From the NCBI GenBank assembly GCA_020160915.1, contig JAIUPK010000002.1, positions 186,001 through 250,000 on the forward strand: a DNA stretch of 64,000 nt, given 5' to 3'. The position numbers and the translations under genes are program-made. Origin of the DNA: Actinomycetota bacterium (GTDB lineage: Bacteria; Actinomycetota; Actinomycetes; Actinomycetales; Microbacteriaceae). The notes beneath the pieces were generated by a model. It worked only from the letters and a program-made list of their open reading frames with translations. It did no database searches and was not told the DNA's origin. Shown one piece after another: positions 16,945 through 24,044 of this stretch; position 1 is the first letter of the stretch, and every line of letters starts with the position of its first letter.

Positions 16945-18000
16945 ATGTCACGCATAGCGGCGGTTGCCCCCGTCCTGCCCGCGTTCGCCTACACCCAGGC
17001 GGAGATCACCGCTGAGCTCGCTCCGCTGATATCGACGGTGCCGGGCAAGCGGGCCGTGCTTGAGCGGATGCACGCGTCATCAGGTATCGGCACCCGACAC
17101 ACAGCGCTGCCGCTGGAGCGCTACCGCGACCTCGGCGACTTCCGTCAGGCCAACGACACGTTCATCGAGGTCGCCACGGATCTCGCTGAGCGGGCTCTGC
17201 GCACGGCGCTCGCCGACGCGGGCCTCGAAGCGCCCGACGTGGACTTCGTCATGTTCACCTCGGTCACGGGAATCTCGGCGCCCAGCGTGGACGCCCTGCT
17301 CGTGTCGCGCCTGGGCCTTCGTCCCGATGTGAAGCGGTTGCCCTCGTTCGGCCTCGGCTGCGTGGGGGGAGCCGCGGGCATCGCACGGGTCAATGACTAC
17401 CTGGTGGGGCATCCGGATGAGGTGGGCGTTCTGCTGAGCGTCGAGCTGTGTTCGCTGACTCTGCAGCGCGACGACGAGACGATCGCCAACTTCGTGGCGA
17501 CGGGGCTGTTCGGCGATGGTGCGGCAGCGGTCGTCATGGTCGGCGAGGACCGCGCTGAGCCCGGCCCCCGCATCGTCGACACCCGCAGCTCGTTCTTCCC
17601 CGACACCCGCGAGGTGATCGGCTGGAACATCGGCGGCTCCGGCTTCGAGATCGTGCTGACCGCGGGCGTCGCGGACGTGATCGAGCGGCACTTCCCCGTC
17701 GAGGTCGCCGCCTTCCTGGCAGACAACGGTCGAGGCATCGCGGATGTCGCAGCCTGGGTCGCGCACCCCGGCGGCCCGCGCGTTCTGGACGCCTTCGCGC
17801 ACTCGCTCGACCTGCCGAAGGACAGGTTCGACCTGAGCTGGGCATCGCTCGATCGGGTGGGCAACCTGTCGTCGTCGGCCGTGCTGCACGTGCTCGCCGA
17901 CACGATCACGGCCGGCGTCACGCCGGGCGGTACCGGTCTGCTCTTCGCGCTCGGCCCCGGGGTGAGTGCCGAGTTCGTGCTGCTGGAGTGGCCGTCGTGA
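16945..18000 (+). CDS. srsA: Type III polyketide synthase (phenolic-lipid synthase, SrsA-like)
   Basis: A 351-residue chalcone-synthase-fold enzyme with the full catalytic triad: Cys139 in FGLGCVGGAAG, His274 in WVAHPGGPRVL and Asn307 in RVGNLSSS. It condenses a fatty acyl starter with malonyl-CoA units to alkylresorcinols or alkylpyrones. The three-gene order (synthase, ICMT-type methyltransferase, FAD hydroxylase) matches Streptomyces srsABC, which makes methylated phenolic lipids and quinones for membranes; this is why I prefer SrsA to a naphthalene-type synthase. TAGGTT (16933-16938) lies six bases before ATG 16945 with no ribosome binding site. The stop overlaps the next start (GTGA). 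Confidence 0.88.
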   Translation: MSRIAAVAPVLPAFAYTQAEITAELAPLISTVPGKRAVLERMHASSGIGTRHTALPLERYRDLGDFRQANDTFIEVATDLAERALRTALADAGLEAPDVDFVMFTSVTGISAPSVDALLVSRLGLRPDVKRLPSFGLGCVGGAAGIARVNDYLVGHPDEVGVLLSVELCSLTLQRDDETIANFVATGLFGDGAAAVVMVGEDRAEPGPRIVDTRSSFFPDTREVIGWNIGGSGFEIVLTAGVADVIERHFPVEVAAFLADNGRGIADVAAWVAHPGGPRVLDAFAHSLDLPKDRFDLSWASLDRVGNLSSSAVLHVLADTITAGVTPGGTGLLFALGPGVSAEFVLLEWPS

Positions 18001-18518
18001 GTGTCATCCTGTACATCGCCTTCGTGCTCGCGACCGGGGTCGAGCGGCTCTACGAGTTGCGGGTCTCGAAGCGCAATGCCGTGACCGCCTTCGCCCAGGG
18101 CGGCCGGGAGTACGGTCAGCGCCACTTCCCGTGGATGGTCGCACTGCACACGGGTCTGCTGCTGGCCTGCATCGCGGAGGTCGTGCTGCTCGATCGACCG
18201 TTCATCCCCTGGCTGGGCTGGCCCATGCTGGTGATCGCGGTGCTCTGCCAGGCCGCCCGGTACTGGATCATCTCCTCGCTCGGCTCGCAGTGGAACACCC
18301 GGGTGATCGTGGTGCCCGGTGCCGCCCGGGTCGTCGCGCGCGGACCGTACCGCTGGTTCACCCACCCCAACTACGTGGTCGTCGCCGTCGAGGGCATCGC
18401 ACTGCCGCTGGTGCACACCGCGTGGATCACCGCGATCGCGTTCACTGTGCTGAACGCGGTGCTGCTGCTCGGGTTCCGCATCCCCACCGAGAACCGTGCG
18501 CTGCGCGAACTGACATGA
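17997..18518 (+). CDS. srsB: Isoprenylcysteine-carboxyl-methyltransferase family protein (SrsB-like)
   Basis: A 173-residue integral membrane methyltransferase with four to five hydrophobic helices. The ICMT signature is visible as VARGPYRWFTHPNYVVV in the C-terminal half, where SAM binds. In srsABC clusters this protein methylates the hydroxyl of alkylresorcinols; that role is inferred from gene order. I choose GTG 17997, which overlaps the synthase stop (GTGA) and has GGAG eight bases upstream; GTG 17988 is an alternative three codons earlier. It ends in an ATGA overlap with the FAD gene. Confidence 0.85.
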   Translation: MSVILYIAFVLATGVERLYELRVSKRNAVTAFAQGGREYGQRHFPWMVALHTGLLLACIAEVVLLDRPFIPWLGWPMLVIAVLCQAARYWIISSLGSQWNTRVIVVPGAARVVARGPYRWFTHPNYVVVAVEGIALPLVHTAWITAIAFTVLNAVLLLGFRIPTENRALRELT

Positions 18519-19537
18519 CCGACGTCGATGTGCTGGTCGTCGGCGGTGGACCGGTCGGGCTCGCTTCGGCGATCGAGGCGCGGCTCGCCGGGCTCACGGT
18601 CGCACTAGTCGAGCCTCGCGACGGCGACGTCGACAAGGCCTGCGGCGAGGGACTGATGCCCGGCGCTCTGCCGTTGCTCGCCCGGCTCGGCGTCGACCCC
18701 GACGGGATGCCGCTGCGCGGGGTCTCGTATCGTACCGAGACGCGGCGCGCCGACCACCTGTTCCGCTCGGGTGAGGGCAGGGGGGTTCGCCGCACGACGC
18801 TGCACCGCGCGCTCGCCGATCGCGCAACGGAGCTGGGCATCACGCGCGTCGCGGCTCGCGTCGAGGCGGTGCTACAGACCAACAGCACCGTGACGGCCGC
18901 CGGGCTCACCGCCCGGTACCTGCTGGCCTGCGACGGGCTGCATTCGAGTGTGCGACGCCAGGTCGGGCTGGAGCGCGCCGTGCGCGGATCGCGCCGGTTC
19001 GGTCTGAGGCGACACTTCGCCGTTGCGCCGTGGAACGACCTCATCGAGGTGCACTGGACCCGCGAGGCCGAGGTGTACATCACGCCCATCGCCCCCGGCC
19101 TCACCGGCGTCGCCGTGCTCGGCCCGCCGCGAACCGACTTCGACACCGCCGTCGCGGCGGTTCCCGAGCTGGCCGAGCGGCTCGCGGGTGTTGACGCCGT
19201 CACCGAGGTACGTGGCGCGGGCCCGTTCCGCCAGCGGGCTGCAGCACGCACGGCCGGCCGGGTGCTGCTCGTCGGAGACGCGTCGGGCTACGTCGACGCG
19301 ATCACCGGGGAAGGTCTCCGACTCGGCTTCGAGCAGGCGCACGTCGCGGTGGCGGCGGTGGCCGATGACACTCCGACGCGCTATGAGAGGGAGTGGCGCA
19401 GGGTGACGCGCGACTTCCGCGTGCTCACGCACGGTCTGGTTGCGGCGGCAGGCTCGCCGCTGCGTGGTGGCATCGTGCCCGCGGCATCCGCTCTGCCCGG
19501 TCTGTATGGCGCGATAGTGGAGCGGCTCGCCCGCTAA
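18515..19537 (+). CDS. srsC: FAD-dependent monooxygenase (SrsC-like)
   Basis: A 340-residue flavoprotein of the geranylgeranyl-reductase/PHBH group. The FAD site is VVGGGPVGLASAIEARLAG near the N-terminus, the second flavin motif is LLVGDASGYVDAITGEGLRL near 260-280, and LLACDGLHSSVRR is the DG motif of aromatic hydroxylases. The CGEGLMPGAL element is typical of the geranylgeranyl-reductase-like branch. In the srs pathway the homologous enzyme hydroxylates the resorcinol ring on the way to quinones; that role is inferred from context. ATG 18515 overlaps the previous stop by four bases. Its TAA stop overlaps the stop of the convergent MarR gene by four bases. Confidence 0.85.
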   Translation: MTDVDVLVVGGGPVGLASAIEARLAGLTVALVEPRDGDVDKACGEGLMPGALPLLARLGVDPDGMPLRGVSYRTETRRADHLFRSGEGRGVRRTTLHRALADRATELGITRVAARVEAVLQTNSTVTAAGLTARYLLACDGLHSSVRRQVGLERAVRGSRRFGLRRHFAVAPWNDLIEVHWTREAEVYITPIAPGLTGVAVLGPPRTDFDTAVAAVPELAERLAGVDAVTEVRGAGPFRQRAAARTAGRVLLVGDASGYVDAITGEGLRLGFEQAHVAVAAVADDTPTRYEREWRRVTRDFRVLTHGLVAAAGSPLRGGIVPAASALPGLYGAIVERLAR

Positions 19538-19968
19538 CGGGTGGCCGCGGAGATGAGCGTCGTCAGGTCGTCGCGGATGCGTTCGAGTTCGCTGACCTGC
19601 ATGCCGAGCCGAGACACGATCTTCGCGGGCACCTTCTCGGCCTCGTCGCGCAGGGCGCGGCCAGCCGTGGTGAGCTCCACATCGAGAGTTCGCTCGTCGA
19701 CCGCGTTGCGCCTGCGCGTGAGGAGACCGGATGCCTCGAGCCGCTTGAGCAACGGAGAGAGCGTCGCGGGCTCCAGCAGCAGCGTCTCGCCGAGGTCGCG
19801 CACCGTGCGCGGACTGCGCTCCCACAGCGCGAGCATCACCAGGTACTGCGGGTGGGTCAGGCCGAGCGGCTCCAGCACCGGACGGTAGAGCCCGATCACG
19901 CTGCGCGACGCGGCGGCGAGGGCGAAGCAGACCTGGCGGTCAAGGGCGAGGGGGTCGACGGCGGCCAT
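19534..19968 (-). CDS. OhrR-type MarR family regulator
   Basis: A 144-residue winged-helix repressor. RQVCFALAAASRSVIGLYRP puts a Cys at position 14 in the context of the peroxidatic cysteine of OhrR (organic hydroperoxide sensor), followed by LGLTHPQYLVMLALWE and the recognition helix region PATLSPLLKRLE. OhrR normally represses ohr; no ohr gene is nearby, so the target here may be itself, the small divergent gene, or the convergent phenolic-lipid operon. A 16-bp palindrome begins two bases upstream of the start. TATACT lies six bases before ATG 19968, so the transcript is probably leaderless and directly autoregulated. Confidence 0.85.
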   Translation of the reverse strand: MAAVDPLALDRQVCFALAAASRSVIGLYRPVLEPLGLTHPQYLVMLALWERSPRTVRDLGETLLLEPATLSPLLKRLEASGLLTRRRNAVDERTLDVELTTAGRALRDEAEKVPAKIVSRLGMQVSELERIRDDLTTLISAATR

Positions 19969-19970
19969 TT

Positions 19971-19986
19971 AGTTAGTATACTAACT
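19971..19986. promoter_or_regulatory. Perfect palindromic operator with two facing -10 boxes
   Basis: AGTTAGTATACTAACT is a 16-bp perfect inverted repeat. On the minus strand its TATACT (19980-19975) sits six bases before the OhrR-like ATG 19968. On the plus strand its TATACT (19977-19982) sits eight bases before GTG 19991. The palindrome is therefore both the probable operator and the core of two divergent leaderless promoters that share their central TATA. MarR/OhrR family proteins bind palindromes of this size. Confidence 0.75.
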
Positions 19987-19990
19987 GTTT

Positions 19991-20197
19991 GTGAGCGATG
20001 TAAAAGTGCCGTGGTGGGATCGTCTGAACGACGCCCTCCTGCCCTACATCGGGCCGCCGCCGCTCGGCCCCTACGACGAGGAGCCGCTGCCGCCGACCGG
20101 CGCGAAGGCGTGCCCGCTCTGCGGCAAGCCGATGGAGGAGCACACCTTCGAGCGCAGCCAGGACCGCCACTCCACCCGGATGCACTGCCCGCGCTGA
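19991..20197 (+). CDS. Small zinc-ribbon-like protein
   Basis: A 68-residue protein with start GTG 19991. The N-terminus has a Trp/Pro-rich stretch (VPWWDRLNDALLPYIGPPPLG) and the C-terminus has CPLCGKP followed by a Cys near the end (RMHCPR), so CxxC...H...C could bind one zinc ion. It has no signal peptide and I do not recognise a characterised family. It starts at the palindrome of the OhrR-like gene, so it is probably expressed under the same control. It ends 12 bases before the convergent HAD gene. Confidence 0.65.
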   Translation: MSDVKVPWWDRLNDALLPYIGPPPLGPYDEEPLPPTGAKACPLCGKPMEEHTFERSQDRHSTRMHCPR

Positions 20198-20209
20198 CGG
20201 GCCGGGGGC

Positions 20210-20869
20210 TCAGCCCAGCAGCAACGGAAGCAGCTCGCGCGGGTGGCCGACCTGGGCGATGGAGCCCTGCTCCTCGCCCGGCTTGCCATAACCCCAGGTG
20301 ACGAAGATCGAGGGCATGCCGTTGGCCGCGGCACCCTCGACGTCGTAGTCGCGGTCTCCCACCATCACGGGGCGACTGGTATCGACCCCGATCATGCGGA
20401 ACCGGGTCAGCGCCTCGGCGATGACGTCTTTCTTGGCGCTGCGGATCTCGTCGATCGACGAACCGGAGATCACGCGGAAGTTCGCCGTGAGGTTGCCGTG
20501 GTCGAGGATGATCGACGCGGGGAACTCGGGCTTCGAGGTGGCCAGTGCGAGCGGGGTTCCCGACTGGTGGATCGTGCGCAGCACGTGGGGGATCCCCTCG
20601 AAGATCGGGGCACCGGTGCCGCCGTGCTCGAGGTAGTGGTCGCGGTAGATGGCCAGTGCCTGGGCGGCCTGCGCCGGCGTCATCCCCGCCCGGTCGCGGA
20701 ACGAATCGAGGATCGGCGGGCCGACCCACTCCCGCAGCTCCTCGGGGGAGGGCACCGGAAGCCCCAACTCCTCGAACATGTACCCGAGCGACGCCGTGAT
20801 GCCGGGAGCGGAGTCCGCGATCGTGCCATCCAGGTCGAACAGGATGCAGGTCCAATCGGGAGCGCTCAC
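20210..20869 (-). CDS. HAD-superfamily phosphatase, Gph-like
   Basis: A 219-residue haloacid-dehalogenase phosphatase of the phosphoglycolate phosphatase type. Motif I FDLDGT (11-16) holds the nucleophilic Asp, motif II is ALATSKP, motif III has SAKKDVIAEAL, and motif IV is MVGDRDYDVEGA. The helical cap lies between motifs I and II. The likely substrate is a small phosphate ester such as 2-phosphoglycolate, but this family is promiscuous. Start is GTG 20869, with TATTCT six bases upstream and no ribosome binding site. It lies just downstream of nucS on the same strand, with its own probable promoter. Confidence 0.87.
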   Translation of the reverse strand: MSAPDWTCILFDLDGTIADSAPGITASLGYMFEELGLPVPSPEELREWVGPPILDSFRDRAGMTPAQAAQALAIYRDHYLEHGGTGAPIFEGIPHVLRTIHQSGTPLALATSKPEFPASIILDHGNLTANFRVISGSSIDEIRSAKKDVIAEALTRFRMIGVDTSRPVMVGDRDYDVEGAAANGMPSIFVTWGYGKPGEEQGSIAQVGHPRELLPLLLG

Positions 20870-20873
20870 TGAA

Positions 20874-21567
20874 TCAGAATAGGCGGCTGTGCGAGTCGTC
20901 GAGTCCGCGCATGGCGTCGTAGTCGAGCACCAGACAGCGGATGCCGCGATCCTGGGCCAGCGTGCGGGCCTGCGGTTTGATCTCCTGGGCGGCGAAGACT
21001 CCCGCCACCGGCGCGAGCAATGGGTCGCGATTCATGAGTTCGAGGTAGCGGGTGAGCTGCTCGACGCCGTCGATGTCGCCGCGCCGCTTGATCTCGACGG
21101 CGATGCTGCCGCCCGCGGCATCCGTCGCCAGGATGTCGACCGGGCCGATGGCCGTCATGTACTCGCGACGCACCAGCCGGGTGCCCTCACCGAGCAGTTC
21201 GATCTGCGGCGAGCAGCTTCTGCAGGTGGGCCTCGACGCCGTCCTTCTGCAGCCCGGGGTCGTGGCCGAGCTCGTGGGCGCTGTCGTGGAGGATCTCGTG
21301 GATCGAGATCACGAGCAGGTCGGCGGTCTTTGCCTGGGCGACCTTCCAGACCTCGATGACGCCCGCCTCGGCCTGCTCGGCCTCAGGCTCGATGACGGCG
21401 ATCGTGCAGGGCGGGCTCATCCAGTTCAGCGGCTTGTAGCTCAGCGAGTCGCTGTGCACCAGCACGCTGCCGTCGGCCTTGACGAGCAGCAGGCGGGTGG
21501 CCAGCGGCAGGTGCGCGCTCAACCGTCCGGCGTAGTCGACCGAGCACTTCGCTACCACCAGACGCAT
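20874..21567 (-). pseudogene. nucS: Frameshifted endonuclease NucS (EndoMS)
   Basis: Two adjoining reading frames together make one NucS, the mismatch-specific endonuclease that replaces MutS/MutL in most actinobacteria. The first (21567-21187) gives the DNA-binding N-terminal domain ([44 protein letters not shown]) and then runs to a stop. The second, in another frame (to 20874), resumes at [17 protein letters not shown] and holds the nuclease motif [20 protein letters not shown] and the tail [15 protein letters not shown]. The break is at 21204-21210: family proteins have two residues between LLA and the following Ile (for example LLAEHI), and the sequence fits loss of two bases there. No slippery heptamer is seen. 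The catalytic Asp and ExK all lie after the break. TAGGCT lies six bases before ATG 21567. Confidence 0.85.
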
Positions 21568-21585
21568 GGGTCCAGCCTAGGAGGA

Positions 21586-22863
21586 CTACGACGACTGAGG
21601 GTCGCTGAAGGTGTCGACGGGAGCGGATGCCTCGCGAGACGGTTCGCGGGCCGCACCCGCGACGACCGCACCGATCGCGCAGAGCACGAGCACCACGAGC
21701 AGCGCGTCGAGCACGCCGACGTACTGGCCCAGGAGCCCGATGACCGGGGGACCCACGAGGAACGCGAAGTAGCCGATCGTGGCGACGGCACTCACGCGGG
21801 CCGCAGCCGTTCGCGGATCGTCGGCGGCGGCCGACATGCCCACGGGGAAGCCGAGCGCGGCTCCGAGGCCCCAGAGCACGGCGCCCGCGACGGCGATCAG
21901 CGGGATCGGAACGAAGATGACGATCACCAGTCCGATCGACGCGAGCAGGAACGATGCACGCAGCACCGCGACCCGGCCGAATCGGTCGAGCAGGAACACC
22001 CCGGCAAGCCGGCCGACGGTCATCGCGGTGACGAAGATGCCGAAGACGAGAGCGCCGTTCGCGTTGCTCACGTCGTGGCCGTCGACCATGGCGATCGCCA
22101 GCCAGTCGTTCGCCGAGCCCTCCGCGAATGCGGCGGCCAGCACGATCACGCCGATCAGGAGGGTGCGCGGGTCCTTCCAGATGCCGAGTCGTCCGCGCCA
22201 GCCCATCGACGAATCATCCGAGGCGACGGGTTCGCCGTTGGCCTCGATGACGGTCTCGGGCTGCACGAAGCGGGTGGCACCGAACGCGACAGCGACGATG
22301 GCGACGGCGACGAGCGCGAGGTGGATGACTATCGGCAGCCCGGCGAGTTCGGCGAGCGCTCCGAGCCCCGCACCCACCATGGTCCCGAAGCTGAAGAAGG
22401 CGTGGAAGATCGGCATGATCGACCGCTGCAGGGCGCGCTCGTTCGCGGCGCCCGACACGTTCATGGCGACGTCGGTGATTCCGGATGCCGCCCCGAAGAT
22501 CAGCAGACCGCCGAACGCGATGATGAAGTTGGGTGTCGTTCCACCGACGCCCGCGATCGCGAGACCGACGGCCGTCGCGGTGAGGCCGGCCGTGATCGCC
22601 GTGCGCGCGCCGATGCGCGCGATGAGGTGGCTGGAGACGATGAGGCCCAGGATCGAGCCGGCTGCCATGCCGAAGATGAGCAGCCCGACCTGAGCGGGCC
22701 CGATCTCGAGGGCGTCGCGCACGGCGGGCAGTCGGGAGACCCAGCTGGCGATGGCGACACCGGGCATGGCGAAGATCAGGAAGACGGCGTTGCGCCACGA
22801 GACGACCTGGCGACGGGTCAGTCCACCGGGGTAGCTGGTGGGGGCGGGCGACGTCTTCGACAT
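21586..22863 (-). CDS. MFS transporter, YbjJ-like
   Basis: A 425-residue, 12-TM major facilitator protein. The N-terminus has WRNAVFLIFAMPGVAIASWVSR and LPAVRDALEIGPAQVGLL, as in the YbjJ-like MFS group often found beside transcription regulators. LLDRFGRVAVLR is the second-half loop signature. Substrate unknown; a sugar or drug are both possible. ATG 22863 has AAGGAA upstream. It is divergent from a LacI-family gene, with a palindrome array between them, so it is probably the regulator's target. Confidence 0.85.
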   Translation of the reverse strand: MSKTSPAPTSYPGGLTRRQVVSWRNAVFLIFAMPGVAIASWVSRLPAVRDALEIGPAQVGLLIFGMAAGSILGLIVSSHLIARIGARTAITAGLTATAVGLAIAGVGGTTPNFIIAFGGLLIFGAASGITDVAMNVSGAANERALQRSIMPIFHAFFSFGTMVGAGLGALAELAGLPIVIHLALVAVAIVAVAFGATRFVQPETVIEANGEPVASDDSSMGWRGRLGIWKDPRTLLIGVIVLAAAFAEGSANDWLAIAMVDGHDVSNANGALVFGIFVTAMTVGRLAGVFLLDRFGRVAVLRASFLLASIGLVIVIFVPIPLIAVAGAVLWGLGAALGFPVGMSAAADDPRTAAARVSAVATIGYFAFLVGPPVIGLLGQYVGVLDALLVVLVLCAIGAVVAGAAREPSREASAPVDTFSDPQSS

Positions 22864-22902
22864 GGGTTCCTTGCGGGCTCGGGGCCGGTTCGGCGACAGA
22901 GG

Positions 22903-22937
22903 TCGAATCGATTCGATCGATTCGATTCGACTAAGCT
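22903..22937. promoter_or_regulatory. LacI-type operator array and lacI-gene promoter
   Basis: TCGAATCGATTCGA (22903-22916) is a perfect 14-bp palindrome with the AATCGATT core common in LacI-family operators. It is followed directly by TCGATTCGATTCGA (22917-22930), a partly degenerate second unit. TAAGCT (22932-22937) is the -10 of the plus-strand regulator gene, so the array covers its -35 and spacer. The site lies between the divergent MFS and LacI genes. Confidence 0.65.
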
Positions 22938-22945
22938 ACCAACCC

Positions 22946-24034
22946 ATGGACGCCGAGGCAAGCCAGACCAGGGGGCGCCCCAACCTCGCCGCCGTCGCGG
23001 CTCTCGCCGGCGTCTCGGCGTCGACCGCGTCGCTCGCCTTCAGCGGTGCCGGCCCGGTGTCGGAGGCGACTCGCGCCAAGGTGCTGGCGGCCGCGAAGAA
23101 GCTCGACTATGCCGGACCCGACCCCCGTGCCCAATCCCTGCGTCGCGGCCGGTCGGGAGTCGTCGGCGTCGTCATCGAGGATCGACTCCGAGACGCATTC
23201 CGCGACCCCATCAACGTGGCCATGCTCGACGGAATCGCCGATGCCCTCGGTGCGGAGAGCCTCGGCCTGCTGCTGCTCACGGACACCGGCGAGGGTGGAG
23301 CCGACATCTCGCTTGCGCCGATGGACGGCGTCATCCTCATCGGGTGCAGCACGGAGCTCGACAGGCCGGTCAGGGCTTTCCGCCAGCGGGGCATCCCGAT
23401 CGTCGCCATCGAGGCCGAGCCGATGGAGGGGGTACTGGCGATCGATCTCGACAACCGGGATGCCACGGCGCACGGAGCCCGGCACCTCCAGAATCTCGGC
23501 CACACCGCCGTGGGGCTCGTCACCCTGCCGCTCGAGGGATCGAGGCAGCGCGGCGAGCTCGAACCGCACCGCATCGCGGCCAGCCGGGCGCACACCACCC
23601 TGGAGCGCATCCGGGGTGCTCGTGATGTGTTCCCCGACGCGAGCGGTGTCGTCGCGGGGGGCAGCAGCGTGGAGGACGGCCTGGTCGCCGGTCGAGACCT
23701 CCTCTCGCGCACTCCGCGCCCGACCGCGATCATCGCGCAGAGCGACCTGCTTGCGCTCGGCGTCATCCGCGCGGCCGAGGAGTTGGGGCTCTCGGTGCCT
23801 GACGACCTCAGCGTGCTGGGCTTCGACGGAGTGCGCATCGAGGGTGCTGCGCCGCACGAACTGACGACGCTCGTGCAGCCCGCGGTGGACAAGGGACGCG
23901 CGGCGGGGGGTGCCGTCATCGCACTGCTCAACGGCGATCGACCCGAGCCGAGCCGGTTCACCAGTCAACTGCGCATCGGAACCACCACCGCGCCCGCGCC
24001 GAGCTCTGCGGCACCGTCCAGCGGGAGCGCTTAG
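22946..24034 (+). CDS. LacI family transcriptional regulator
   Basis: A 362-residue regulator. The N-terminal helix-turn-helix reads NLAAVAALAGVSASTASLAFSG with hinge helix DPRAQSLRRGRSGVVGVV. The periplasmic-binding-like effector domain follows, with AIIAQSDLLALGVIRAAEELG and DDLSVLGFDGVRIE near the C-terminus, as in GalR/LacI proteins. The effector, probably a sugar, is unknown. ATG 22946 lies eight bases after TAAGCT without a ribosome binding site. Divergent from an MFS carrier and separated from it by the palindrome array, it probably represses both genes. Confidence 0.9.
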   Translation: MDAEASQTRGRPNLAAVAALAGVSASTASLAFSGAGPVSEATRAKVLAAAKKLDYAGPDPRAQSLRRGRSGVVGVVIEDRLRDAFRDPINVAMLDGIADALGAESLGLLLLTDTGEGGADISLAPMDGVILIGCSTELDRPVRAFRQRGIPIVAIEAEPMEGVLAIDLDNRDATAHGARHLQNLGHTAVGLVTLPLEGSRQRGELEPHRIAASRAHTTLERIRGARDVFPDASGVVAGGSSVEDGLVAGRDLLSRTPRPTAIIAQSDLLALGVIRAAEELGLSVPDDLSVLGFDGVRIEGAAPHELTTLVQPAVDKGRAAGGAVIALLNGDRPEPSRFTSQLRIGTTTAPAPSSAAPSSGSA

Positions 24035-24044
24035 GCTGGCTCGC

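Noticed and set aside
16691-16957. Plus-strand frame running into the type III PKS start
   Set aside because: It is the antisense of the WsaF-like gene; the PKS start at 16945 has its own -10 box at the leaderless distance.
21204-21210. Programmed ribosomal frameshift in nucS
   Set aside because: No slippery heptamer and no downstream hairpin or pseudoknot evident, and NucS is encoded in one frame in the actinobacteria I know.
21052-23625. Long plus-strand frame covering nucS, MFS and part of the LacI gene
   Set aside because: It crosses three real genes of either strand; low-complexity Asp/Arg/His-rich product. The LacI reading frame at 22946 is the real one.
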